Shown here one piece after another: positions 14,906-21,945 of a stretch of 29,356 nt of DNA (position 1 is the stretch's first letter; every line of letters begins with the position of its first letter). The DNA lies in contig NZ_LGED01000275.1 of the NCBI RefSeq assembly GCF_001280085.1, positions 1-29,356 of the forward strand, read 5' to 3'. This DNA is from Saccharothrix sp. NRRL B-16348. Its GTDB lineage: Bacteria > Actinomycetota > Actinomycetes > Mycobacteriales > Pseudonocardiaceae. The notes under the pieces are model-generated. The model saw nothing but the letters and a program-made list of their open reading frames with translations. It searched no databases and had not been told where the DNA came from. The position numbers and the translations under genes are program-made.

Positions 14906-15835
14906 GGCGGGGAAGTAGTGGCCGTTGTCCAGGTCGGCGAGCAGGCCTGGGTGAGCGGGTTCCCAGCCGAGGGTCCGGCGGGTGATGAGGTTGGACGCCG
15001 GGTAGCTCTGCGTGACGATGTTCGCGAGGAACCCGAAGTACCCCGGCACCATCAGCACGTCCGCGGGAACGCTCACGACGGGCAGGCCCAGCCGGCGGCC
15101 GATGGCCTCGGCGATCTCGCGCAGCGGGATGGCACCGTCCCCGACCGCGTGCCAGTACCTGCCGGCCGGTCCCTTCTCCAGCGCCAAGCGGAACAAGGAG
15201 GCGGCGTCGCGGATGTGCACGGCGTTCCACAGGTTCGCGCCGCCGCCGGGGTAGCCGACGAAGCCCTTCTCCTTCGCGAGCGCGATCAGCTGCACGAAGA
15301 AGCCGGCACGATCGGTCGTGCTGTGCGCGATGTTGGCGATCCGCACGACGGATGACCGCACTCCCCGCTCGGCGAGGCCGACCACGGCGGTTTCCACGAC
15401 GTTGCGAACCCGCAGGGTGCCCTTGTGCTCATCGCCGACGGGAAGGGCCGGGTCCTCCTCGGTGACCGGCCGGCCCAGGTTCCCGGGCGAGCCGATGCTG
15501 CCCGCCGCGACCAGCGGCTTGCCCGTCCCCTCTAGTGCCTCGCCGTACGCGAGGATGATCGGGAGCTCCGCGGCGGCCACGGCGTCGATCCCGCCGGACG
15601 GGAGCAGGTCTTGCCGGTGCGCGACGTGGATGACGCCGTCGGATTCCGCGGCCGCCTCCTTGAGCCCGTCGAGATCCTCGATGTCGCCGCGACGCACTTT
15701 CGCGCCGAGCGCGGACACCGCCGCCGCGGCCGTGTCCGACCGGGCCAGGCCGGTGACCTCGTGCCCGGCGGCGACGAGCTCGGGAATGATGTGCGAACCG
15801 GAATGGCCGGTCCCGCCAGTGACGAAAACGCGCAC
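14900..15835 (-). CDS. NAD(P)-dependent epimerase/dehydratase (extended SDR)
   Basis: A 311-residue extended short-chain dehydrogenase. The N-terminal VRVFVTGGTGHSGSHIIPEL is the Rossmann nucleotide loop (T-G-G-T-G-x-x-G), followed by ARSDTAAAAV and GDIEDLDGLKEA, where the adenine-binding Asp sits. The usual Y-x-x-x-K dyad is not obvious: in its place stands GTLRVRNVVE around residue 140-150, so the chemistry may be atypical or redox-only. GTG 15835 is supported by AGGAG at 8 nt. It follows the F420-type reductase by 37 bp on the same strand; both may be controlled by the divergent LysR regulator. Substrate unknown. Confidence 0.8.
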   Translation of the reverse strand: MRVFVTGGTGHSGSHIIPELVAAGHEVTGLARSDTAAAAVSALGAKVRRGDIEDLDGLKEAAAESDGVIHVAHRQDLLPSGGIDAVAAAELPIILAYGEALEGTGKPLVAAGSIGSPGNLGRPVTEEDPALPVGDEHKGTLRVRNVVETAVVGLAERGVRSSVVRIANIAHSTTDRAGFFVQLIALAKEKGFVGYPGGGANLWNAVHIRDAASLFRLALEKGPAGRYWHAVGDGAIPLREIAEAIGRRLGLPVVSVPADVLMVPGYFGFLANIVTQSYPASNLITRRTLGWEPAHPGLLADLDNGHYFPAD

Positions 15836-15872
15836 GCTGCTGCTCCTGGTGAATGACGTGGTGCGGGTGCGC

Positions 15873-16505
15873 TCAGCGGAGAATGCTGACGCCGAGCGAG
15901 AAGTCGGTGTGCTTGACCGAGTGCGCGACGAGGCCCAATTGCAGCAGGGCGACGTTCTCCAGCGTCCGCGCCATGGGCAACTGCCCGATGTCCAGCGGGC
16001 GCAGTCCCAGGCTCTCCACGAACGCTGACACGCGTGCCTTCGCCCGTGCGTCGTCGCCGGCGATGAACACGTCCAATGGGCGGCCCTCGGCTGTGCCGGC
16101 CGCCAGCACGTGGGAGAACAGGGTGTTGAACGCCTTGACGACCTGCGCGCCGGACGGTGCGGCCTTGGCGATCTCCTGCGCGCCGGAACTGCCGTCGGGG
16201 GTGACAAGGCCCGTGAGGTCAGAGGAAATGGGGTTGGTGAGGTCGACGATGATCTTGCCGCGCAGTGCGTCCCCGTACTCGCCGACCACCGCCGCCGCGC
16301 CGGCGTACGGCACGGCGAGGATGACGATGTCCCCGGCCGGGACGGCGCCGGCCGTCCCGACGGTAGCGCCGCCGAGCGCGGCGGCCACTTCCTCGGCCTT
16401 GGCCCGGTCACGGCCGATGATCTCGACCGCGTTGCCGCCGGCGAGCGCCCGGCCGGCCAGGGCACTGGCCATGTTCCCCAGGCCGATGATGCTGATGCTG
16501 CCCAT
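15873..16505 (-). CDS. NADPH-dependent F420 reductase-like oxidoreductase
   Basis: A 210-residue protein of the F420-dependent NADP reductase family. The N-terminus SISIIGLGNMASALAGRALAGG is the Rossmann loop, and GRDRAKAEEVAAALGG contacts the NADP phosphate. VPAGDIVILAVPYAGAAAVV, IIVDLTNPIS and VVKAFNTLFSHVL are also family-typical, the last carrying the Asn/Thr around the active site. True F420 reductases are a little longer, and many relatives of this size act on other substrates, so F420 use is not certain. ATG 16505 is the only good start, with a weak ribosome site. It leads the operon reductase-epimerase and stands divergent from LysR. Confidence 0.82.
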   Translation of the reverse strand: MGSISIIGLGNMASALAGRALAGGNAVEIIGRDRAKAEEVAAALGGATVGTAGAVPAGDIVILAVPYAGAAAVVGEYGDALRGKIIVDLTNPISSDLTGLVTPDGSSGAQEIAKAAPSGAQVVKAFNTLFSHVLAAGTAEGRPLDVFIAGDDARAKARVSAFVESLGLRPLDIGQLPMARTLENVALLQLGLVAHSVKHTDFSLGVSILR

Positions 16506-16546
16506 TTGCGTGCCTGCTTTCTGGAGCCTGCCATCAAGTCCCGATG

Positions 16547-16569
16547 GTGAATTCCTCCACCGAATTCAC
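16547..16569. promoter_or_regulatory. Perfect inverted repeat upstream of the reductase gene
   Basis: GTGAATTC and GAATTCAC are spaced by 7 bp (16547-16554, 16562-16569). The repeat lies 42 bp upstream of the reductase ATG, where its promoter should be, and is AT-rich compared with the flanks. It could be a second regulator site. Confidence 0.5.
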
Positions 16570-16639
16570 TCCGGCTTCATCGGTCACCTGTTCAGGTTGC
16601 CCCTGGCCTGATCGGCTGTCCAAGACCTCTTTCAGCCGT

Positions 16640-16662
16640 GGTGATACCTTGGAGGCATCACC
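16640..16662. promoter_or_regulatory. LysR-type T-N11-A box
   Basis: GGTGAT and ATCACC are separated by exactly 11 bp. This is the classic LysR-type recognition dyad (T-N11-A inside an inverted repeat). It ends 15 bp before the LysR start codon, fitting autoregulation and control of the divergent reductase/epimerase operon. Confidence 0.75.
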
Positions 16663-16677
16663 AGACCGGGAGGCGCC

Positions 16678-17577
16678 GTGGATCTGGACCTGCGCAAACT
16701 GCGCTACTTCGTCGCCGTGGCCGACCGGTTGCACTTCGGCCGCGCCGCCGACGAGCTGCACATCGCGCAGCCGGCGCTCAGCCGCCAGATCCGCGCGCTG
16801 GAGCAAGACCTCGGCGCCTCGCTGTTCATCAGGAATCGCCACGGCGTGGCGTTGACCGACGCGGGCCGACAACTGCTGGACGACGCCGGTCCGCTGCTCG
16901 CCTCCGCGCACGCCGTCCGACGTCGGGTGTCCGTGGCCGCCCGCGGCAGCCGGCGGCTGGTGGTCGGCTTCCGGACCGGCATCCCGGTCATCCCGGCGGC
17001 GCAGGCGTTCGAGGCCCGGCACCCGGACGTGGTCGTGGACGTGCAGCGGGTGGAGTGGGACGACCAGGCCGCGATGCTGCTCGACGGCCGCGTCGACGTC
17101 GGCTACGTGCGACTGCCGATCGACGAGACGGGCCTGCGCGTGACCCCGCTGTACACCGAGCCGCTCATGGTCGTGCTGCCCGCCGGCCACCGGTTGGCCG
17201 GCAAGGAGGAGGTCACCGAGGCCGACCTGGCCGGTGAGCCGCTGGTGTGGCACGCCGACCCGAGCACGCGGCCCACCAGGCGCCCGCACCCCGACTCCGG
17301 GCTCCGGGTGCGCGGAGTGGAGGAGAAGCTCGAACACGTCGCGGCCGGCCGGGGCATCTCGTTCGTGGGGCGCTCGGAGACCGTGTTCTACTCGCGCCCG
17401 GACATCAGCTACGTCCCCATCCCGGAACTCGCACCCGACCAGGTGGCCCTCGCGGTGGCGGCATCACGCACCTCGCCGCTGGTCGACGACTTCCTCGCCG
17501 CGGCGCAGGCGACGGTCGAGATCACGGCAGAATGCGGGAACCCCGATGCGCATGCGGCTCTTCCGCAGGGACGCTGA
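16678..17577 (+). CDS. LysR-family transcriptional regulator
   Basis: A 299-residue regulator. Residues 1-60 form the winged helix-turn-helix (LRKLRYFVAVADRLHFGRAADEL, then HIAQPALSRQIRALEQDLG), followed by the linker helix and a two-lobed effector domain from about residue 90 (RRLVVGFRTGIPVIPAAQAFEARHP). Length is normal. GTG 16678 follows GGGAGG at 5 nt. A LysR box sits immediately upstream, and the reductase/epimerase operon is divergent, so these are the likely targets. The effector is unknown. The stop lies 2 bp from the stop of the convergent membrane protein gene. Confidence 0.92.
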   Translation: MDLDLRKLRYFVAVADRLHFGRAADELHIAQPALSRQIRALEQDLGASLFIRNRHGVALTDAGRQLLDDAGPLLASAHAVRRRVSVAARGSRRLVVGFRTGIPVIPAAQAFEARHPDVVVDVQRVEWDDQAAMLLDGRVDVGYVRLPIDETGLRVTPLYTEPLMVVLPAGHRLAGKEEVTEADLAGEPLVWHADPSTRPTRRPHPDSGLRVRGVEEKLEHVAAGRGISFVGRSETVFYSRPDISYVPIPELAPDQVALAVAASRTSPLVDDFLAAAQATVEITAECGNPDAHAALPQGR

Positions 17578-17579
17578 CG

Positions 17580-17999
17580 TCAGTGCACGGCCGGGCGGTG
17601 CCCGCGTGCCACGGCCAGGCACAGCGCGGCCAGTGCCGCGATGATCGGCGCCCAGCCGAAGCGTTCCCACGGGCTTGACGAAGCCAGGTTCATCAACAGC
17701 CCGACCGTGAGCAGCACGACCAACACCCACGTGCCGCTCTTGGCGACCCGCGCCGGCACCCACCGCACGCGATAGCCTCCTCGCCGCAGCACCACCGCCG
17801 CGGCCACCAGCCAGAACGCGGTGGCGACCCCACTGGCGACCCGCAGAGCGGGGGGCAACTCGGCCACCTCGCCTCCATATGCCGCTCGGCCCAAGGGGAT
17901 CCCGGCGGCCAGCAGTGCCTGGAACACCGACACCGCCACGAAACCCGTGCCGGCGACGGCAGCGGCCCGTCTCAGCCGGCGGGTGACAGCCACAGTCAT
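17580..17999 (-). CDS. Four-helix membrane protein coupled to PadR
   Basis: A 139-residue membrane protein with four predicted helices: AGTGFVAVSVFQALLAAG, LRVASGVATAFWLVAAAVVL, GTWVLVVLLTVGLLMNLA and APIIAALAALCLAVA. A basic linker (RRGGYRVRWVPARVAK) joins the second and third. The layout resembles small DUF-type actinobacterial membrane proteins, but I cannot name a family. ATG 17999 overlaps the PadR stop as ATGA and has GGGAG upstream, so expression is coupled with PadR. Genes paired with PadR this way are often the regulator's main target. The function is unknown. The gene ends convergent to LysR with the palindrome CTGACGTCAG made by both stops. Confidence 0.7.
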   Translation of the reverse strand: MTVAVTRRLRRAAAVAGTGFVAVSVFQALLAAGIPLGRAAYGGEVAELPPALRVASGVATAFWLVAAAVVLRRGGYRVRWVPARVAKSGTWVLVVLLTVGLLMNLASSSPWERFGWAPIIAALAALCLAVARGHRPAVH

Positions 18000-18565
18000 G
18001 ATGTTCTCCCTGGTCGTGTTCTCGCCCGGTCGTCGTCGAGTTCCGCAAGAGTGGACAGTGCGTCGTGAGCCCATGCCTGTGTGGCACGGGCGGAATGCTC
18101 TCCCGCGGAGACGGTGAGCAGCCAGTAGGCACGGTCCTCGCCGTCCTGGCCCTCGATCTCCGCGCGGATCTCCGCGTACCGCTTCAGCGCGTCCTGCGCT
18201 TCGGTCAACGCCGCCTGGACCAACGTCCGGCACGCGGCGGGACCGAGGTGTCGCCCGAAGTACAGTCGCAGCAACATTCCGTTGCGCGGTGGCGTGGCCT
18301 GAACGGGCTGCGCCAACAACTCCTCCAGGCGTCGTACGCCCGATGGCGTGATCGCGAACGTGGACGCACCGGTCCGGGTGGCATCCTGCTTGCGCACGAA
18401 CCCCTCCCGTTCGAGATTCGCCAACGTGGGGTAGATCTGGCCGTAGCTCTCGCTCCAGAAATGCCCCAACACGTCCCGGATCGCTTCGCGCAACGCGTAG
18501 CCCGTCATCGGCTGGACGCTCAACCCGCCCAGCACCGCGACCTCCGTCTGACTCGCCCTGGCCAT
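17996..18565 (-). CDS. PadR-family transcriptional regulator
   Basis: A 189-residue PadR regulator. The N-terminal winged helix runs EVAVLGGLSVQPMTGYALREAIRDVLGHFW, SESYGQIYPTLANLEREGFVR and TFAITPSGVRRLEELL, the family hallmark being GY-x-L and Y-x-x-L. A C-terminal helical dimer part follows (about residues 95-180). ATG 18565 follows GAGAGGGG at 7 nt. It overlaps the membrane protein gene and lies divergent from the cyclase-like/EAD2 gene. A 26-bp near-perfect palindrome in its promoter is probably its own operator. PadR proteins are usually repressors of stress or efflux genes and may sense phenolics or drugs; the signal here is unknown. Confidence 0.9.
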   Translation of the reverse strand: MARASQTEVAVLGGLSVQPMTGYALREAIRDVLGHFWSESYGQIYPTLANLEREGFVRKQDATRTGASTFAITPSGVRRLEELLAQPVQATPPRNGMLLRLYFGRHLGPAACRTLVQAALTEAQDALKRYAEIRAEIEGQDGEDRAYWLLTVSAGEHSARATQAWAHDALSTLAELDDDRARTRPGRTS

Positions 18566-18574
18566 CCCCACCCC

Positions 18575-18617
18575 TCTCTGACAGATATATCTATCAGAGA
18601 CATGCCCGCGCCGGCAA
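18575..18617 (-). promoter_or_regulatory. PadR promoter with 26-bp palindromic operator
   Basis: On the minus strand TTGCCG (18612-18617) and TAGATA (18588-18593) lie 18 bp apart. The palindrome at 18575-18600 has arms starting TCTCTGA and a centre AGATATATCT, with only one mismatched pair, and covers the -10. This is the layout of a repressor operator; autoregulation by PadR is likely. Confidence 0.75.
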
Positions 18618-18719
18618 GCACGTGCTTCGACCGCACGGAACGCGCCGGGATTGGTCTGTTCGAGTGCCGCCGCTGCCCCCGCGCCCTCGACTGGACTACA
18701 ACAAGCGTGGGGAGGTCGC

Positions 18720-20165
18720 ATGGGGTCGGATTCGGGCGCACTGCACCGGTCGTTCATCGCCGTGGACGTGGAGGGCTTTGGCGACCCGGCGCGCACCACG
18801 GCGCAACGGCGCGGCGCCCGCAGCGGCATGTACCAGGTGTTGATGCGCGCGTTCGCCGACGTCGGCCTACCGTGGGACGACAAGTCGGTGGAGGACGCGG
18901 GCGACAGCCTCATCGTGCTGCTGCCCCCGGACGTCGCCAAGGCGGTCCTCGCCGACCGGCTGCCCGGGCGTCTGGCGGCTGCACTGCGTGATCACAACCA
19001 GGGTCACTCGGTCGGCGCGCGGTTGCGCCTGCGGATGGCGTTGCACGCGGGTGAGGTGCACTACGACGAGCGCGGCAAGACGAGCGCCGACCTGATCCTC
19101 GCCTCTCGGATCCTGGACGCGGCGGAGGCCAAGCGGGCGCTGCGCGACTCCACGGCCCCCCTCGTGGTGATCGTCTCCGACCCGTTCTACCAGTCCGTGA
19201 TCCGCGATCGATCCGCCACCCGCCCGGACGCCTACCGACCGGTGGACGTGCGGGTCAAGGAGATCAGCGACCAGGCGTGGGTCCGCCTGGTGGACGCCGA
19301 CACGCCCCGGCCCGCCACCGGCACGCGTGCGCCTACCTCGCGTGAGCTGAACGCGATCGTCGACGCCCTGCTGCGCACACCCGGCTTCGACACGCACGAG
19401 AAGCGTGACCTGGTGTTGCACGAACTTCCGTTCGCGGCCTCCATCGCCCGCCACAGCTCGGACCGCGCGGACACCTTCAGCATCGTCCGGATGATCGCGC
19501 GCTACCCCGGCGGCCTCGAAGCCCTGCGCGAGTCGATCAACTTCCACGCCGCGGGCAACACCGCCGTGGCCGAACTCGACACGCTGATAGCAGATCTGGC
19601 CGGTGGCGGGGATTCCGGCTCGCGTGCCTCGAACGACGAGCACGAACTGGTGGTCTTCACCTCCGGCGAGGACGGCGTCCCGGTCAGGGATGCCGTGGTC
19701 GACATCCTGGAGATCGCCGGGTACGGCGTCACCGCCGAGCAGAGCCCGGAACGCGGATCGTGGTTCCAACGGCTCACCGTCAAGCAGAGAAGTCCCGAGG
19801 CCGCGGCGAACCTGGCCACCGCCCTGACGGCGACCGTGACCAACGGGGTGGTCGCCGAGACGGTCGGCACGGCCGTGCAGGGAGGGGACATCACCGTCCA
19901 GGTCCACCCGCCCGACGCCACCCACGACGAGCGGATGACGAACGCGATCGCGCGGTTGCTGGAAGCCAGCCGCGGGCACGACGAGGTCGTCGTCTACATG
20001 GGCTCGATCCTGTTGATCAAGATCGACTCGTCGATCAGGGTGTGGGAACCGACGGAGGACGAACACGACCTCATCGCCGCCAACCCCCACCTGCTGCAGG
20101 CACCTCGCGATCTGGTCGCCAAGTTGGTCGGCGACAAGCTGCCGGAGAACGCTGCCGAGCGTTAG
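18720..20165 (+). CDS. Cyclase-like domain plus effector-associated domain (EAD2) protein
   Basis: A 481-residue cytosolic protein of the kind found in actinobacterial conflict systems. Residues 10-190 are a nucleotide-cyclase-like domain: FIAVDVEGFGD with metal-type Asp16, and VEDAGDSLIVLLPP with Asp62, then LRMALHAGEVHYD. In the N/R motif (normally V-N-x-A-x-R) the Asn is replaced: DLILASRILD keeps Arg130 but has Ile126, so catalysis is doubtful. Residues about 205-290 match EAD2, a small helical adaptor: LNAIVDALLRTPGF, KRDLVLHELPFAASI, MIARYPGGLEALRESI. The remainder (about 310-470) is unknown. EADs are thought to recruit an effector by homotypic contact. ATG 18720 follows GGGGAGG. It is divergent from PadR and convergent with the broken ABC operon. 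Confidence 0.75.
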   Translation: MGSDSGALHRSFIAVDVEGFGDPARTTAQRRGARSGMYQVLMRAFADVGLPWDDKSVEDAGDSLIVLLPPDVAKAVLADRLPGRLAAALRDHNQGHSVGARLRLRMALHAGEVHYDERGKTSADLILASRILDAAEAKRALRDSTAPLVVIVSDPFYQSVIRDRSATRPDAYRPVDVRVKEISDQAWVRLVDADTPRPATGTRAPTSRELNAIVDALLRTPGFDTHEKRDLVLHELPFAASIARHSSDRADTFSIVRMIARYPGGLEALRESINFHAAGNTAVAELDTLIADLAGGGDSGSRASNDEHELVVFTSGEDGVPVRDAVVDILEIAGYGVTAEQSPERGSWFQRLTVKQRSPEAAANLATALTATVTNGVVAETVGTAVQGGDITVQVHPPDATHDERMTNAIARLLEASRGHDEVVVYMGSILLIKIDSSIRVWEPTEDEHDLIAANPHLLQAPRDLVAKLVGDKLPENAAER

Positions 20166-20173
20166 CTCTTCGG

Positions 20174-20858
20174 TCAGTCGGAGCGGCCGATTCCCCGGAA
20201 CTCGATCTCGACGCCGTCCAGCGCGTCGAGAGGACCGGACTCGGGCCACGACCCGGTCGGCGAGCACGACCGCCTCCTCGACGGAGTGCGTGACGAACAC
20301 GACGGTCAGCGGTTGCTCCCGCCAGATCCGTTGCAGCTCACCGGACAGCTCCGTCCGGGTCAGCGCGTCGAGCGCCGAGAACGGCTCGTCCATGAGCAGC
20401 ACTGCCGGGCCCTCGATGATCGCGCGGCACAAGGCCACCCGCTGCTGCATCCCGCCGGACAGCTCGTGCGGCAGCCGTGTGGCGAACCCCTGAAGTCCGA
20501 CCAGCTCCAGCAGCTCGTGCGCGCGGGCGACGTGCCGCCGGCGGTCCAGGCCGAGCACCTCGACGGGAAGCAGGACGTTGCCCAGCACCGAACGCCAGGG
20601 CAGCAACGCCGGGCGCTGGAACATGACGGAGATGTCGCGCCGGGGCCCGGTCACCGGTTCGCCGGCGACGACGACCCGCCCTCCGGTCGGCGCGAGCAGC
20701 CCGGCGACGATCCGCAACAGCGTCGACTTGCCGCAGCCGGACCGCCCGATCACCGCCACGACCTCGTGCTCGCCCACCTCGAAGTCGATGCCGTCGAGGG
20801 CGGGCACGTGCCCGCGCTTCCCCTCGAAGACCCGGGACACCTGCTCCACGGCGATCAT
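20174..20858 (-). pseudogene. ABC importer ATPase, 3' end damaged
   Basis: Residues 1-204 are a normal nitrate/taurine/aliphatic-sulfonate-type ATPase: Walker A GRSGCGKST (38-46), Q-loop FQRPALLPW, signature LSGGMQQR (133-140), Walker B VLLMDEPFSALD (153-164), and the switch His in VTHSVEEA. Directly after LADRVV (about 20249) the usual C-terminus is lost. The frame then continues into Arg-rich sequence and would run on, antisense through the EAD2 gene, to a stop at 18867. A different frame in this stretch looks coding (GPLDALDGVEIEFRGIGRSD) and stops at 20174. The best reading is a deletion or frameshift near 20174-20250. No permease gene is present. ATG 20858 follows the binding-protein stop by 7 bp. 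Confidence 0.7.
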
Positions 20859-20865
20859 GACGGCA

Positions 20866-21726
20866 TCAGGGCTTCGGCACCAGCTCGAACGAGACGAGAT
20901 CAGCCGCCCGCAACGACCCGGCGGGGATCGCTTGCGCCTCGCCGAGCAAGTCGATGATCGTCGTGACCCGGCTCTCGTCGACCGCGCCGAGCGGGCCCGG
21001 GAACCCCGCCGGCTCCGAGTACTCCGGCATCAGCCGCAGCTCGGCGGCGGCCACCTCGGGGTTCTGCGTCGGCTGGTACTTGGTGAGGATCCGGCCGGCC
21101 TCGTCAGGGTGGTCGAGGGAGTACCGCAGCCCTTTGAGCAACGCGCCGCTGAACCGCCGCACCAACCCGGGGTCGTCGCGCGCCAACTCCGGTGAGGTGA
21201 CCAGCATGTTGCCGTAGAGGTCGGGCAGGAGTTCCCCGTACGGCAGGACGACCGCCTTGCGCCCCTTCGCCGCCGCCTCGATCAGCGGCTTGCCGACGAC
21301 GAACTGGCCGATCCCGTCGACCTGCCCGGACAGCAGGAGCTGCGGCAGCCCCGGCGGCGCCGAGGGCACGAACTCGACCGTGCCGGGGTCGATCCCGGCG
21401 GCCTTGGCGTACAACGGGAACATCAACCGGATCGTCGAGCCGGGCGGATCACCGATCTTCCTGCCGACGAGGTCCGCGGGCGTGGTGATGCCGCCGCCTT
21501 CGAGCCCGATGATGGCCGCGACGGTGCGCTGGTGGATCGCGGCCACGGCGGTGACCGGCAACTTCTCCTTCGCGACCGTGATCATCGTGCCGGTGAGGTC
21601 GGCCACCCCGAACGACGTGAGGTAGGTGACCTCGGCCGCGTTGCCCGCGGTTCTCGTCCCACTCCCACAGGCGACGAGCGCCGCCAACACGATGACCACG
21701 AGGAGAACGGAACGACAGGGCCGCAT
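20866..21726 (-). CDS. ABC transporter substrate-binding lipoprotein, probably with internal deletion
   Basis: A 286-residue lipoprotein (signal peptide ending LAALVAC at the lipobox) of the nitrate/sulfonate/thiamine-precursor binding family (NMT1/SsuA-like). Recognised parts are VTYLTSFGVA, AAIHQRTVAAI, GGGITTPADLVGRKIG, FPLYAKAAGID, GQVDGIGQFVVGKPLIEAA and LYGNMLVTSPELA. As I remember the family, some 55-60 residues lie between VAKEK and the AVAAIHQRT block; here the two are joined almost directly (ITVAKEKLPVTAVAAIHQ). This suggests an in-frame deletion that removes part of the ligand lobe, but the comparison is from memory. ATG 21726 follows AAGGAG. It leads the broken importer operon and is divergent from the NACHT gene. 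Confidence 0.75.
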   Translation of the reverse strand: MRPCRSVLLVVIVLAALVACGSGTRTAGNAAEVTYLTSFGVADLTGTMITVAKEKLPVTAVAAIHQRTVAAIIGLEGGGITTPADLVGRKIGDPPGSTIRLMFPLYAKAAGIDPGTVEFVPSAPPGLPQLLLSGQVDGIGQFVVGKPLIEAAAKGRKAVVLPYGELLPDLYGNMLVTSPELARDDPGLVRRFSGALLKGLRYSLDHPDEAGRILTKYQPTQNPEVAAAELRLMPEYSEPAGFPGPLGAVDESRVTTIIDLLGEAQAIPAGSLRAADLVSFELVPKP

Positions 21727-21945
21727 CGTGGGCTCCTTCCCCGGTGTCCCCACCGAACAGCACCGGCGAAGACGGCGTCGAGAACCGCGGCACAACCCGG
21801 GACCGACCCCAAGGGATCCGGGCGAACGAACCGATCACGGTGACGTCACGTGTCGGAGCGGACGACGAAATCTGCGGCCGGCGGAGCACCGATCGCCGGC
21901 ACCCTGTACGACGATCACAACGCCCTCGTCACCTCCGGGACGTCC

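Noticed and set aside
18867..20858. A 663-codon open frame on the minus strand that begins as the ABC ATPase
   Set aside because: Only the first 204 codons are ATPase. The rest is antisense to the well-supported cyclase-like/EAD2 gene and is Arg/Gly/Val-rich, as expected from a GC-rich shadow frame.
1..21726. A functional link between the flavin reductases at the left end and the sulfonate-type ABC genes
   Set aside because: Both kinds of gene occur in sulfonate use, but they lie 20 kb apart with many unrelated genes between them, and the importer looks broken.
21840..21849. Palindrome GTGACGTCAC just upstream of GTG 21850
   Set aside because: A perfect but short 10-bp palindrome. In GC-rich DNA of this length such sites are expected by chance, and no clear promoter surrounds it.
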